Positions 45,174 through 54,092 of a DNA stretch of 64,000 bases are shown here, one piece after another. Below the pieces are notes generated by a model that saw only the letters and a program-made list of their open reading frames with translations, did no database searches and was not told the DNA's origin. Origin of the DNA: Gammaproteobacteria bacterium (GTDB lineage: Bacteria > Pseudomonadota > Gammaproteobacteria > Pseudomonadales > Azotimanducaceae); contig VXLJ01000046.1 of the NCBI GenBank assembly GCA_009841635.1, forward strand, positions 62,739-126,738, read 5' to 3'. Within the stretch, counting starts at the first letter, position 1. Each line of letters begins with the position of its first letter. The position numbers and the translations under genes are program-made.

Positions 45174-45685
45174 CAAACCTCTCCGTTTTTTAGCTTGGAT
45201 TGAATTAGTTCAGCGAAATTACACGGCCGGAAATTTACGTCCAGCTGTTCTCTGAGAATTTTCTCCCACCCTGTGCGACATGCGCCATTGGAGCCTGGTA
45301 AGGCAAAAAGCAACGTGTCGTTTGCGATGCCGCCAACTGCGCGCGACTGCACGGTTGAACTACCAATTTCTTCGTAGGAGACGAGTCTAAATAGCTCGCC
45401 AAACCCTTCAATGGTGGTGTCGAATAAAGGCGTCAGCGCATTGGGTGTGGTATCGCGCCCACTGAACCCCGTACCACCTGTGGATACGACCACCTGCACA
45501 CCAGGGTCGGCGATCCAAGCACTCACCTCCTTCCGAATCTGATAAATGTCATCCTTGACGATGGCGCGCCTGGCTAGACGGTGACCATCGGCCTTTAACA
45601 ACTCGACCAATAGGTCGCCTGAGGTATCTGTTTCGGGCGTTCGGGTATCAGAGACAGTTAAAACGGCGACGGCCAAGTTTGACAT
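45173..45685 (-). CDS. moaB: MoaB/MogA-family molybdopterin protein
   Basis: 170 residues. Contains VLTVSDTRTPETDTSG and the loop VVSTGGTGFSGRDTTPNAL of MoaB/MogA proteins, which adenylylate or bind molybdopterin, and a final ALPGSNGACRTGWEKIL. Length fits MoaB. First gene of the moaB-thiolase-fabY operon, though molybdenum cofactor has no obvious link to the next two genes. Confidence 0.9.
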   Translation of the reverse strand: MSNLAVAVLTVSDTRTPETDTSGDLLVELLKADGHRLARRAIVKDDIYQIRKEVSAWIADPGVQVVVSTGGTGFSGRDTTPNALTPLFDTTIEGFGELFRLVSYEEIGSSTVQSRAVGGIANDTLLFALPGSNGACRTGWEKILREQLDVNFRPCNFAELIQSKLKNGEV

Positions 45686-45723
45686 AAGAGAAAATCGCCG
45701 ATTTGTTAGCGGATTTGCCGTGT

Positions 45724-45743
45724 TTTACGCGGTTTTGCGTAAA
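45724..45743. promoter_or_regulatory. Palindromic operator candidate in the moaB/carboxylase divergent promoter
   Basis: TTTACGC (45724-45730), six bases, then GCGTAAA (45737-45743): a perfect 7-bp inverted repeat. It lies immediately before a weak -35-like TGTTCA (45744-45749), 17 nt ahead of a -10-like TAGAAT (45767-45772) oriented toward the carboxylase. In the 119-nt region shared by both operons it could control either. No matching regulator is encoded nearby. Confidence 0.5.
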
Positions 45744-45804
45744 TGTTCACTATTGGAAATACACGGTAGAATTTTAGTTACCGCCCTTAAAACGACTACA
45801 TTTA

Positions 45805-48800
45805 ATGGATAGTGCCGTCACGGAAGGCGACCGCTTGTATTTGATTGCGGAGCGGTTGGCGCAGGAATTTGAACTTTTCCCGTCCGCTGACCCAGAAGCG
45901 GTATTTAGCGTTCAAGGTTTATTGGATCAGGACGACATTGCGCGCCAAATCGCCGCATTGGATCGTCTCGACATTGATTCCTATATTGAGCAGGTTATCA
46001 GTCCAGTCGACAACGCACGACGGACCAGTGCATCGGAGATTGTGCCGCAACTAGGCAAAGTGCTTGAACTTGTTGACGAAGGACCGTACATTGAAGCGGT
46101 CATAGAAGTCGAATTTCCGAATGGACCAAGACCACTCGGGCTCGTGGCGCAGAATCGCAAGTTTCGCAACGGCGAATGGATGCCTGAGCATCATCGCAAT
46201 GCCGCACAGTTCATTCGGCGCTGCAGTCGGCGCAGCATCCCAATCGTTAGTCTCATGGACACGCCAGGCGCTGCCGGTGATGAAATCGCGAATCGCAACA
46301 ATCAAGCTCACCAGATTTCGCTATTGATCGCCGAGATGTCAGACGTCGACGTGCCGAATCTTGGGATTATTTTTGGCGTTGGCTATTCGGGTGGCGCGAT
46401 CCCACTCGCGGCAAGCAACATGATTCTGGCCGTCCGGGATGGAGTGTTTAGCACGATCCAGCCGCAAGGTCTTGCAAACATCGCCCGCCGTGCAAATCTG
46501 TCGTGGCAAGAGTGCGCCAAGCAGGTCGGGATTTCCCCGTTCGAATTGATGAATCAAGGCAATATCGACGGCATCATCGACTACGTGCCTGGCGAAGAGC
46601 ACAAATTCGTCAACTTCAAACGCGCCATCGTAACTGGGATCGAGTCCATCGAAAACAGTGCACGTGCTTTCGTTGCCAGCAATCCATATATCGTCGACTA
46701 CCACCGGCAGTCTCTCAATCGGTACTTACAACCTTCATCTAGGGCGAAGAAACGCGAAAGTGCAGGTGGGCCTGGCGGTTTCGGCACACCCACTGAATTC
46801 AGCAATGTCTTTGGCGATGCGTACCGCTATCTCCGTTATCTTCGAGTGCGGCGACGGATTAAAGCTGCAAGCAAGCAGCAGTATGGCAGGCTCACAACCC
46901 GCCGCCAAACCGTAGGCGATCTCCAGTCGCGCCTTGAGCGGGAGCGCAATCGCATTTACTTCCGTTGGCTGTTAGATCCAACGCGCTTGGTCTACGAAGG
47001 CCCGCTCAATTCAGCTTGGAAAAACTACGTCAGCAAAAAAGCCGACCAAAACGAAGATCGCGGCGCGCTGCTCAGTCTGCTCCGAGGTCTGCCGAAGGAA
47101 AACTACATTGCGGCGCGCAAAGCGTTGTTATCGACGTTTGTGAGTTATCTCTACAACCATTGGAAGACCGAAGCTGCGGGTAATCTCGAGCTGCTTCACC
47201 AACATCTGGCGCAGGCCGAAGATTCCGCTTATTTTGTGGTGCCTGAGGATATTCCGGATGTCACGGAATTGATGCAAGCGTTGAACGCGAATAACCATCT
47301 CATGCCGACGCTTATGGAGCGCTTTTCGTATGACGGCAAGAAGATGTTCCTGCAGTCTGACGAGTGGGTGAAGTCCTATTCCACGGAGCAGCTCAATACG
47401 CAACTTTGCGTTGAACTGAACTTAGCGCTTGCGGCGGCACCGTTAGATGGCGACGCTAGTAGTGGTGAATCGCTATCAATCGAAGCGAATCGACGCCTGC
47501 TCAATGAGCAGTTAGGCGTGCATTTGCGCCAGCCGGCAGCGGTTCGTTCAATGCCGGATGAAGCATCCGATCAAACCATCGTGGACGTCTTGTTGCAGGA
47601 CGATTTGCGGGCGGATTTCATTGACGAAATTCGTAATTTCCAGCTGTTAGATGTGATTTACGACGAGCTGTTGAATCACTTGGTGGATGTTGCGGATCAG
47701 GCGCAGCGGACCCAATCGCTCGATCGTCAGACGGTACTGACGCTTATCAATGGGACGTTTGAAGCCGCCATTAAGCAGGTCGAACCAGACAGCGAGGTTT
47801 CGACCACCGACATGCGCGATCGGCGCGACGCGTTTCTTGACTGGTTCCGCCAACTCTCGAAATCACGCTTGAACAAGGCGTTTTTCGCGACGGTCGAGGA
47901 GTGGAAGAAACTCATCCACACGCATCTCTCGGACACGCTGTTTGTCGTGGTGAAGGAATTCTTCGAGAGTTTGCTCACCAGCTATGTCGACAGTGAGCGC
48001 GGTGAAGGACGGTTTACGGGCAACATTCGACCGAAGAATATCGGTCGGCGTCGGGACTTTTGGAATCGCTTGCAGATCGCCTATCGTGATTTGCAGATTC
48101 AAGAGAAGCTGACAGCGTACAAGCGTTTGAAGCTCACGGGTCATCAAGCGTTTATCGAGCGCTTTTTCACGGAATTCGAAGAATATGGCCGTGATTTGCT
48201 TAGCTCTGATCCGTGTGATTTCCCAGGCTTCCGTGAATCTATCGAGAAAGCGTTAGATCGTGACGAACCACCCGCAGGCGTCATCGCTGGTATCGGTCAA
48301 TTCAAGCTCGCGAAGCGAAAGGTTCGAGTTGGCGCGATTATTTCGAATTCAGACTTTCAAGCCGGCGCGTTTGATATGGCAAGCGCTGAGAAGTTCTGTA
48401 CGTTGCTGGTGCAATGTGCCGAGCAGCAGTTGCCCCTGATTTGCTTCATTTCGTCGGGCGGCATGCAGACGAAGGAAGGGGCTGGTGCGCTGTTTTCCAT
48501 GGCGGCAATCAACGACCGGATCACGCGCTTCATTTGCGATTTTGATTTACCGGTCATTGTATTTGGGTATGGCGATTGCACCGGCGGCGCACAGGCTAGT
48601 TTTGTGACGCACCCGTTGGTACACACCTATTACTTGTCCGGGACGAGTATGCCGTTTGCGGGTCAGATAGTTATCCCAAGCCATTTACCTGCCGATTCAA
48701 TCATCGCGAATTACCTTGCCAATGTCCCTGAATCGATGCAAGGCTTGGTCAAGCATCCATTCCATGAGGAATTGGATTCGGATTTACGCGCGATTGATCG

Positions 48801-50691
48801 CGACATTCCTATTCCGACAGCCACGGTGGAAGATGCAGTAGCCACGGTTTTGAGCGACGATTACTCGTTTACTAGCGCACTACCACTCTCGACCCCTGGG
48901 CCGGTCGATGAAAACGATCTATATAAGCCAATCCGCCGGGTACTCGTGCATGCCCGCGGTTGTGCTGCGTCCAAAATCGTGCGCATTGCGCAATCACTGA
49001 ATATTGAAACAGTGTTGGTTCAGTCAGACCCAGATGTCGAGTCCGTTGCAGCCGACATGCTAGGCAATAACGACCAATTGGTTTCGATTGGTGGCAATAC
49101 CCCCGACGAAAGTTATCTGAATGCAAGATCGGTACTCGTCGTAGCAGAAAACGAGCATGTCGACGCATTGCACCCGGGCATTGGCTTCCTATCTGAGAGC
49201 AGTCAGTTTGCATCCCTGATTCGCTCGCATGGCTTCAACTTCATCGGCCCGCCGGTGAGCAGCATGGAGACGATGGGGAACAAGTCGAACGCGATCAATA
49301 CCGCGATTGCGCTGAACGTGCCAGTCGTGCCGGGTAGCCACGGGATCGTAACCGACGCGGACCACGCCGCGGAAATGGCTGAAGAGATCGGCTATCCGGT
49401 TCTCATAAAAGCAGTCCATGGCGGTGGTGGCAAAGGCATTCAAATCGTCGAATCCGCAGCTAATTTCTACGAATCGTTCCAACGTGTGAAAGTCGAGGCG
49501 AAAGCCGCGTTTGGTAACGACGACGTCTATCTAGAGCGATTCGTTACCAAATTGCGTCATATCGAAGCGCAAGTGTTGCGCGATCGCCAAGGCAACACCA
49601 AAGTGCTCGGTATTCGCGACTGCAGTGTGCAGCGCGACAAACAAAAAGTCATCGAAGAATCAAGTTCGACCATGCTTCCCGACGATTTGCTAGCGTCGGT
49701 GCTTGAACATAGCGCGGCGATTGCTTCTGGGGTGGACTATGTGGGTGCAGGTACGGTTGAGTTCATTTACGATCTCGATGCGAACGCGGTGTACTTCATG
49801 GAAATGAACACGCGCCTGCAAGTCGAGCATCCGGTCACCGAATTGGTGTCTGGGGTGAACATTGTTGCGGAGCAATTCCGCATCGCGAGCGGTGAAAGCA
49901 TCGCCGATCTTGAGGTGGGCCAGCATGGGTATGCCATAGAAGCTCGCATCAATGCAGAACGATTGGTTCGAGATAGCGACGGTGAATTGGTGTTACGGCC
50001 GAGCGCAGGAGAAATTTCAAAATGGGTGTTTCCCGCGCAAGATGATATTGAGATCATCAGTACTGCGGGGCAGGGTAAGTTCATTTCGCCGTATTACGAT
50101 AGCATGATCATGCAAGTGATTGCGCATGGCGAGGATCGCGAAGACACTGCGAAAAAGCTCGTTGACTACCTACATCAAGTAGAGCTAGAAGGTATTTACA
50201 CGAACATCCCGTTATTGCGGACGATTCTCACCGACAAAGGCTTCCTCGATGGCGTGTACGACACAAGTTATCTGCCAAAGCTGCTAAAAACCGTCGATGC
50301 CGATGCTTTGATCGACGAAATCGCGGCCATGGCGGCGGTGGACTCGCAAGCGATTGGGTGGGATGCTATTCAAATAGAAGGCAGCGACGAATTGAAGGTG
50401 CTCGCACCGTCGACTGGCATCTTCTATATCAAACCAACGCCCGGCGAACCGGATTTCGTTGGCGTAAACGACGTGATTAGTAATAACGACATCGTTTGCC
50501 AGCTTGAGGCGTTCAAGGTCTTCACGCCATTTCGTTTGCGTGACAATAACACGTTAGAGCAGGTGTTCTTTATGGACAACCACAGGTATCGTGTGAAGCG
50601 AATCAATGTGGTGACCGGCCAGCAAGTCAACGCTGGTGATTTGTTGTTCGTCGTAGAACCCATGGTCGCTGAGGCGCAAACTGTCGAATAG
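45805..50691 (+). CDS. Single-polypeptide acetyl/acyl-CoA carboxylase (CT-alpha, CT-beta, biotin carboxylase, BCCP)
   Basis: 1628 residues. Residues about 90-285 resemble the alpha carboxyltransferase (SLMDTPGAAGDE, VGYSGGAIPLA, STIQPQGLANI). A mostly helical stretch of about 500 residues without recognised domain follows. Residues about 835-1010 resemble the beta carboxyltransferase (FISSGGMQTKEGAGALFSM, GDCTGGAQASF), without its zinc-ribbon cysteines. About 1043-1490 is biotin carboxylase (ATP-grasp loop HGGGGKG near 1205, FMEMNTRLQVEHPVTE). The C terminus is a biotinyl domain with EAFK (Glu1568-Lys1571) in place of EAMKM. So malonyl-CoA synthesis could be done by one chain. Domain order differs from eukaryotic ACC (BC-BCCP-CT). 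Diverges from the moaB-thiolase-fabY operon. Acetyl-CoA as substrate is inferred from FabY context. Confidence 0.88.
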   Translation: MDSAVTEGDRLYLIAERLAQEFELFPSADPEAVFSVQGLLDQDDIARQIAALDRLDIDSYIEQVISPVDNARRTSASEIVPQLGKVLELVDEGPYIEAVIEVEFPNGPRPLGLVAQNRKFRNGEWMPEHHRNAAQFIRRCSRRSIPIVSLMDTPGAAGDEIANRNNQAHQISLLIAEMSDVDVPNLGIIFGVGYSGGAIPLAASNMILAVRDGVFSTIQPQGLANIARRANLSWQECAKQVGISPFELMNQGNIDGIIDYVPGEEHKFVNFKRAIVTGIESIENSARAFVASNPYIVDYHRQSLNRYLQPSSRAKKRESAGGPGGFGTPTEFSNVFGDAYRYLRYLRVRRRIKAASKQQYGRLTTRRQTVGDLQSRLERERNRIYFRWLLDPTRLVYEGPLNSAWKNYVSKKADQNEDRGALLSLLRGLPKENYIAARKALLSTFVSYLYNHWKTEAAGNLELLHQHLAQAEDSAYFVVPEDIPDVTELMQALNANNHLMPTLMERFSYDGKKMFLQSDEWVKSYSTEQLNTQLCVELNLALAAAPLDGDASSGESLSIEANRRLLNEQLGVHLRQPAAVRSMPDEASDQTIVDVLLQDDLRADFIDEIRNFQLLDVIYDELLNHLVDVADQAQRTQSLDRQTVLTLINGTFEAAIKQVEPDSEVSTTDMRDRRDAFLDWFRQLSKSRLNKAFFATVEEWKKLIHTHLSDTLFVVVKEFFESLLTSYVDSERGEGRFTGNIRPKNIGRRRDFWNRLQIAYRDLQIQEKLTAYKRLKLTGHQAFIERFFTEFEEYGRDLLSSDPCDFPGFRESIEKALDRDEPPAGVIAGIGQFKLAKRKVRVGAIISNSDFQAGAFDMASAEKFCTLLVQCAEQQLPLICFISSGGMQTKEGAGALFSMAAINDRITRFICDFDLPVIVFGYGDCTGGAQASFVTHPLVHTYYLSGTSMPFAGQIVIPSHLPADSIIANYLANVPESMQGLVKHPFHEELDSDLRAIDRDIPIPTATVEDAVATVLSDDYSFTSALPLSTPGPVDENDLYKPIRRVLVHARGCAASKIVRIAQSLNIETVLVQSDPDVESVAADMLGNNDQLVSIGGNTPDESYLNARSVLVVAENEHVDALHPGIGFLSESSQFASLIRSHGFNFIGPPVSSMETMGNKSNAINTAIALNVPVVPGSHGIVTDADHAAEMAEEIGYPVLIKAVHGGGGKGIQIVESAANFYESFQRVKVEAKAAFGNDDVYLERFVTKLRHIEAQVLRDRQGNTKVLGIRDCSVQRDKQKVIEESSSTMLPDDLLASVLEHSAAIASGVDYVGAGTVEFIYDLDANAVYFMEMNTRLQVEHPVTELVSGVNIVAEQFRIASGESIADLEVGQHGYAIEARINAERLVRDSDGELVLRPSAGEISKWVFPAQDDIEIISTAGQGKFISPYYDSMIMQVIAHGEDREDTAKKLVDYLHQVELEGIYTNIPLLRTILTDKGFLDGVYDTSYLPKLLKTVDADALIDEIAAMAAVDSQAIGWDAIQIEGSDELKVLAPSTGIFYIKPTPGEPDFVGVNDVISNNDIVCQLEAFKVFTPFRLRDNNTLEQVFFMDNHRYRVKRINVVTGQQVNAGDLLFVVEPMVAEAQTVE

Positions 50692-50754
50692 GTAAGCGGA
50701 TTTGCAGCGGCAAGTTGGATTGAGGATTTCGACGGTTTAAATTCGCTGTCAAAA

Positions 50755-51498
50755 TCACTTCAAGATGGTAACAACAATCGTTGCTATAGCTAGAGCTACG
50801 ACAATCACACGGGTCCACTGATTAAAGCTAGCTTCGCTGACTCTGTTAAGCAGTTTTGTCCCAACCCATGTACCTAACAGTGCGACGACGATTGCGAGCA
50901 GCATGAACCAAGGATTGATGAGTGGGTGAAGTTCCTCGGCGATTTTGTGCGTAGCGAGCAAGTAATAGAAGATCTTGATTAGGTGCCCAATCGACTGAAT
51001 GAACGCTTTAGTAGCGACAACCTCAAAGCGATTGAAACTGCTATGTCTGAAAAACGAGTCAAGCACAGGACCGGCAAACCCTGCGAAGATCTGTGTGACC
51101 ACAACCACGCAACCACAGAGAAATCCGATGGTTGGTTTTCGGACATCGACGCGAAATTTCTTGCCAATGGATTCACCCAGGAGCGTGACTGACCCTGCTA
51201 CGATCATCACTAAGGCGGCGTCGGGGACAACGGCGGTAAGCGCGATGACACTTGCTGCAACAGTGCCACCCACAAACACCGCAGGCATGACATCCCACCT
51301 GCTGTGCTGTTTCAAGAACCAGAATCTCGAGCCGTTCGCGACACCTTGGACGATGCCGTGCAGAATCATGGCGCTACCCACTGGCAGAACGGCTAGGAAT
51401 GCCAAAATCAGCAGGTAACCACCGAGCATGCCCATGACGCCCGACAATAAGCTGGTTACAAAAACTGCTGCAAGAAAATACAGGACCAGACCCATCAT
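50755..51498 (-). CDS. TauE/SafE-family membrane transporter
   Basis: About 247 residues with seven to eight membrane segments. The start LVLYFLAAVFVTSLLSGVMGMLGG and the mid-protein VTQIFAGFAGPVLDSFF repeat the TauE/SafE two-fold pattern; family members export sulphite or organosulphonates or move other anions. Start chosen at ATG 51498 just before the first membrane segment; a GTG at 51564 would add 22 non-hydrophobic residues overlapping the divergent LysR gene. Probably controlled by that LysR protein. Substrate unknown. Confidence 0.82.
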   Translation of the reverse strand: MMGLVLYFLAAVFVTSLLSGVMGMLGGYLLILAFLAVLPVGSAMILHGIVQGVANGSRFWFLKQHSRWDVMPAVFVGGTVAASVIALTAVVPDAALVMIVAGSVTLLGESIGKKFRVDVRKPTIGFLCGCVVVVTQIFAGFAGPVLDSFFRHSSFNRFEVVATKAFIQSIGHLIKIFYYLLATHKIAEELHPLINPWFMLLAIVVALLGTWVGTKLLNRVSEASFNQWTRVIVVALAIATIVVTILK

Positions 51499-51581
51499 TG
51501 CGCCATTAGCAAGAAATTCGAAATGAGGTGCCGATTGGCCGTAGCAAGAGCGATGACCAAACACGTGGCAAGCATTGTGAT

Positions 51582-52454
51582 GTGATTAAAAATCTCGAAA
51601 CGCTTGTGCAACTCGCGCAAACAGGCACGATGAAAGAAACGGCTACCCGTATGAATATCTCGCAGGGCGCTGTAAGCAAACGCATTGCGGCGATCGAGAA
51701 CTACTACGGCAAAAAGATTATCGAACGCCACGGTCGTCGTGTTGAATTGACCCAACATGGCCGCAAATTGGTCGACCGCACCATGCCGCTGTTGCAGGAA
51801 GTACGGAGTGTGTTTCTTGAGGATACGGCGCTGCAAAGTGGCCGCATCATCGTTGGCGTATCGGAATCGATATTAGGTAGCTGGGGGTCGCGCTTATTTG
51901 CCGCGGTTCGCGACGATTTGCCAGAGGTGAATTTCGAGTTTCATGCCCAACGCTCACCTGTTGTACTCGACCGTTTACGATCAGGTGAGCTGATGGTTGG
52001 GTTATGCACCGGGTCAACCGATGCTGAAACGGATCTCCAATCCGATATCGTGTATCTAGAACCCATGGTGGTGGTGCCTTCTGGGTTGAAGCCGCTTAAC
52101 TATGTCGTAGGCGATCCACTTGATGTGCTCACGATCGAATCCCGATCTGGCGCCTGGGCGGCGATGGAAGACGATATGCGCCGCTTGCAGCTAACCCGCC
52201 AGACTTCTTTGGAATCGTTCTTTTCGGTCGCGCAAATGGCGTTAGCGGATTTCGGTCATGGGTTAGTCCCGCTGGGTGTCGCCAATGCGTTGTCGATCGA
52301 TATGGCTGAGGTCATCGAACTGGGCAGCAACGGTTTGAACCGACCCGTTCGATTTGTTGCGCGTAAATCCATGTACGCACGGTCGCTCATTCAGCTGTTC
52401 TACGATTCGGTGATGAAACATGCGAGTGCAGGTTTGATTCAACGACCCGCATAA
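51582..52454 (+). CDS. LysR-family transcriptional regulator
   Basis: About 290 residues. N-terminal winged helix-turn-helix (LETLVQLAQTGTMKETATRMNI / SQGAVSKRIAAIENYYGKKI) and a periplasmic-binding-protein-like effector domain. Start at GTG 51582, which places the HTH at the usual distance; the longer GTG 51528 start would add 18 residues not typical of the family. Divergent from the TauE/SafE gene, the classical arrangement for a LysR regulator and its target; the promoter region between the two chosen starts is short (83 nt). Confidence 0.88.
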   Translation: MIKNLETLVQLAQTGTMKETATRMNISQGAVSKRIAAIENYYGKKIIERHGRRVELTQHGRKLVDRTMPLLQEVRSVFLEDTALQSGRIIVGVSESILGSWGSRLFAAVRDDLPEVNFEFHAQRSPVVLDRLRSGELMVGLCTGSTDAETDLQSDIVYLEPMVVVPSGLKPLNYVVGDPLDVLTIESRSGAWAAMEDDMRRLQLTRQTSLESFFSVAQMALADFGHGLVPLGVANALSIDMAEVIELGSNGLNRPVRFVARKSMYARSLIQLFYDSVMKHASAGLIQRPA

Positions 52455-52480
52455 AAAACACCAGCGACCGTTTGAATGAA

Positions 52481-52513
52481 GAACCCTTGGCTGCGAAGAC
52501 AGCCAAGGGGTTC
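52481..52513. terminator. Hairpin between convergent LysR and lipoprotein genes
   Basis: GAACCCTTGGCTG (52481-52493) pairs with CAGCCAAGGGGTTC (52500-52513) with one bulged G and a 6-nt loop. No long T-run flanks it on either side, so it is a probable bidirectional terminator of modest strength. Confidence 0.6.
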
Positions 52514-52556
52514 GTTCTGTTAAGTGCGTTGCGAAGCCGACATCGCAACACTTAGT

Positions 52557-52925
52557 TTATTGGGCTGGTGCTTCTTCGGCCGCAGCTTCTTCGGCCGGTG
52601 CTTCTTCCGCAGCCATGTCGTCGCCACCGTCGGACATGTCGTCTGCGGCTGCATCGCCTTCAGCCATGGCGTCATCGCTAGCGGCCTCTTCTCCTTCAGC
52701 CATAGCGTCTTCGCCACCTTCGGCCATTGCATCGTCGCCTTCGGCCATGGCGTCATCGCCTTCGGCCATTTCGTCGGCAGCTGCAGCTTCTTCAGCAGCA
52801 GGTGCCGCTGCTTCTTCTGCCGGTGCAGCGGCTTCGCCACCGCCACCGTCGGCACAGCCAATAACAAGCATTGCACCAAAGAGTGCAACTAATACGAAAC
52901 GCAGCCAAGAATTTTGTACATCCAT
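52557..52925 (-). CDS. Acidic repeat lipoprotein
   Basis: 122 residues. Signal peptide with lipobox-like MLVIGCADGG, so lipid attachment at that Cys is likely. The mature part is almost entirely Ala, Glu, Asp, Gly and Met, with imperfect repeats of the type DAMAEG and AAPAEEA, highly negatively charged and probably disordered. GAGGAG lies 9 nt before ATG 52925, supporting that it is translated. The GCN/GAN codon periodicity leaves the opposite strand open in other frames; those are artefacts. Role unknown: a surface, metal-binding or spacer function is possible. Confidence 0.75.
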   Translation of the reverse strand: MDVQNSWLRFVLVALFGAMLVIGCADGGGGEAAAPAEEAAAPAAEEAAAADEMAEGDDAMAEGDDAMAEGGEDAMAEGEEAASDDAMAEGDAAADDMSDGGDDMAAEEAPAEEAAAEEAPAQ

Positions 52926-53015
52926 GAAAGCCGACTCCTCGGAACCTGATCACGATATTTGCATAGATTTTATACGACTAGATAGCGTGCAATGCTGGTG
53001 TAGACCGCAACTAAA

Positions 53016-54035
53016 TCATGCGTCGGTCAATGCCACATGTGATTCGCTTGGTGCGCGACACCATGCAACGACTCGATCCACCCATGCCGAAGAGCTGTTC
53101 AAACAAGGGATCAAATCAAGACGTTCCCCACCTGCATCAAGAAACAACTCACGTGCTTCATGACCAATCTCGAATAAGGTTTCTAAGTTATCTGAAATGA
53201 AGGCTGGGCAGCTCACCGCAAGGCGTTTTATGCCTGACTGAGCGAGGTTTTTAACCCTATCGACTGTGTAAGGTTGCAACCATTGCGCGCGACCGAGCCG
53301 CGATTGAAACGAAACGCTTGTAGGTACAGCTTGACCTTCACCCAATAACCGCGCGGTGGTCAAACACTGAAACCGATAGCAGCGTGCATGTGATGGATGG
53401 GCCGAATCGCAACAATGCTTGCTCCGCAAGCAGTGTGCGCCACTTTCGTCAGTCTGGCGCAAGTGCATTTCAGGTATGCCATGAAAGCTGAACAACAAAT
53501 GTTCGACATCACTGGCAAGATGCTTAGCAAGCAGGTTTCGATAGGCGTGAATGTAGGCTGAATCGGCATAGTAAGGAGCCGTGATATGTACCGAAATATC
53601 GTGGGTGACTTGCTGCAAACACTGGACTGAGCTGGCATAGGTGCTTTTGGCATATTGCGGGAAGGCGGAAATCACCAAGATGTCATCGCAATGCTCACGT
53701 AGCTCGTTTACCGCCTCGGCAAAACTCGGTTCCCCATAGCGCATACCGACGGCGACGGGTAACCCCGTTGCTTGCCGTACTTTTTGAGCTAATTGCTGCG
53801 CATGGTCACGTAACGGACCACCGGAGTTGGTCCAAATCGCCGCGTAAGCCGCGGCCGACGCATGGCAACGCGTCCTGGCGATCGCTTTAACGAGCAGATA
53901 GCGCAACGGCGTCGGTAGTGTGACGACGTGCGGATCCATAAGAAATTCTTCAAGATACGCCTTGACCGCTGGTGGTGTCGGTGATGCGGGGGAACCTAAG
54001 TTGGTTATTAAAATCCCGCGTCCGCGTAGAGTCAC
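53016..54035 (-). CDS. hemH: Ferrochelatase
   Basis: 339 residues. Inserts Fe(II) into protoporphyrin IX, the last step of haem synthesis. Metal-site His185 in FSFHGIPEMH and Glu in SCPAFISDNLETLFEIG are present; N-terminal ILITNLGSPASPTP is typical. Several Cys in CLRSKHCCDSAHPSHARCYRFQC (shown in part: CLRSKHCC and CYRFQC) may matter in redox or Fe-S binding. Starts with GTG 54035 preceded by AGAGG at 5 nt. Divergent from hisH by 57 nt. Confidence 0.94.
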   Translation of the reverse strand: MTLRGRGILITNLGSPASPTPPAVKAYLEEFLMDPHVVTLPTPLRYLLVKAIARTRCHASAAAYAAIWTNSGGPLRDHAQQLAQKVRQATGLPVAVGMRYGEPSFAEAVNELREHCDDILVISAFPQYAKSTYASSVQCLQQVTHDISVHITAPYYADSAYIHAYRNLLAKHLASDVEHLLFSFHGIPEMHLRQTDESGAHCLRSKHCCDSAHPSHARCYRFQCLTTARLLGEGQAVPTSVSFQSRLGRAQWLQPYTVDRVKNLAQSGIKRLAVSCPAFISDNLETLFEIGHEARELFLDAGGERLDLIPCLNSSSAWVDRVVAWCRAPSESHVALTDA

Positions 54036-54092
54036 ATCTACCTCTTTTGCCAGCGTGTTCGCTGGATTTACTCGTTTGGCGACAGCCGTGCC

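Noticed and set aside
52524..52892. Long open frames on the plus strand and a third minus-strand frame across the acidic lipoprotein gene
   Set aside because: They arise from the GCN/GAN codon periodicity of the low-complexity gene; their translations are Ser/Ala- or Phe/Cys-rich with no family resemblance, and only the 52557-52925 minus-strand frame has a signal peptide and ribosome site.
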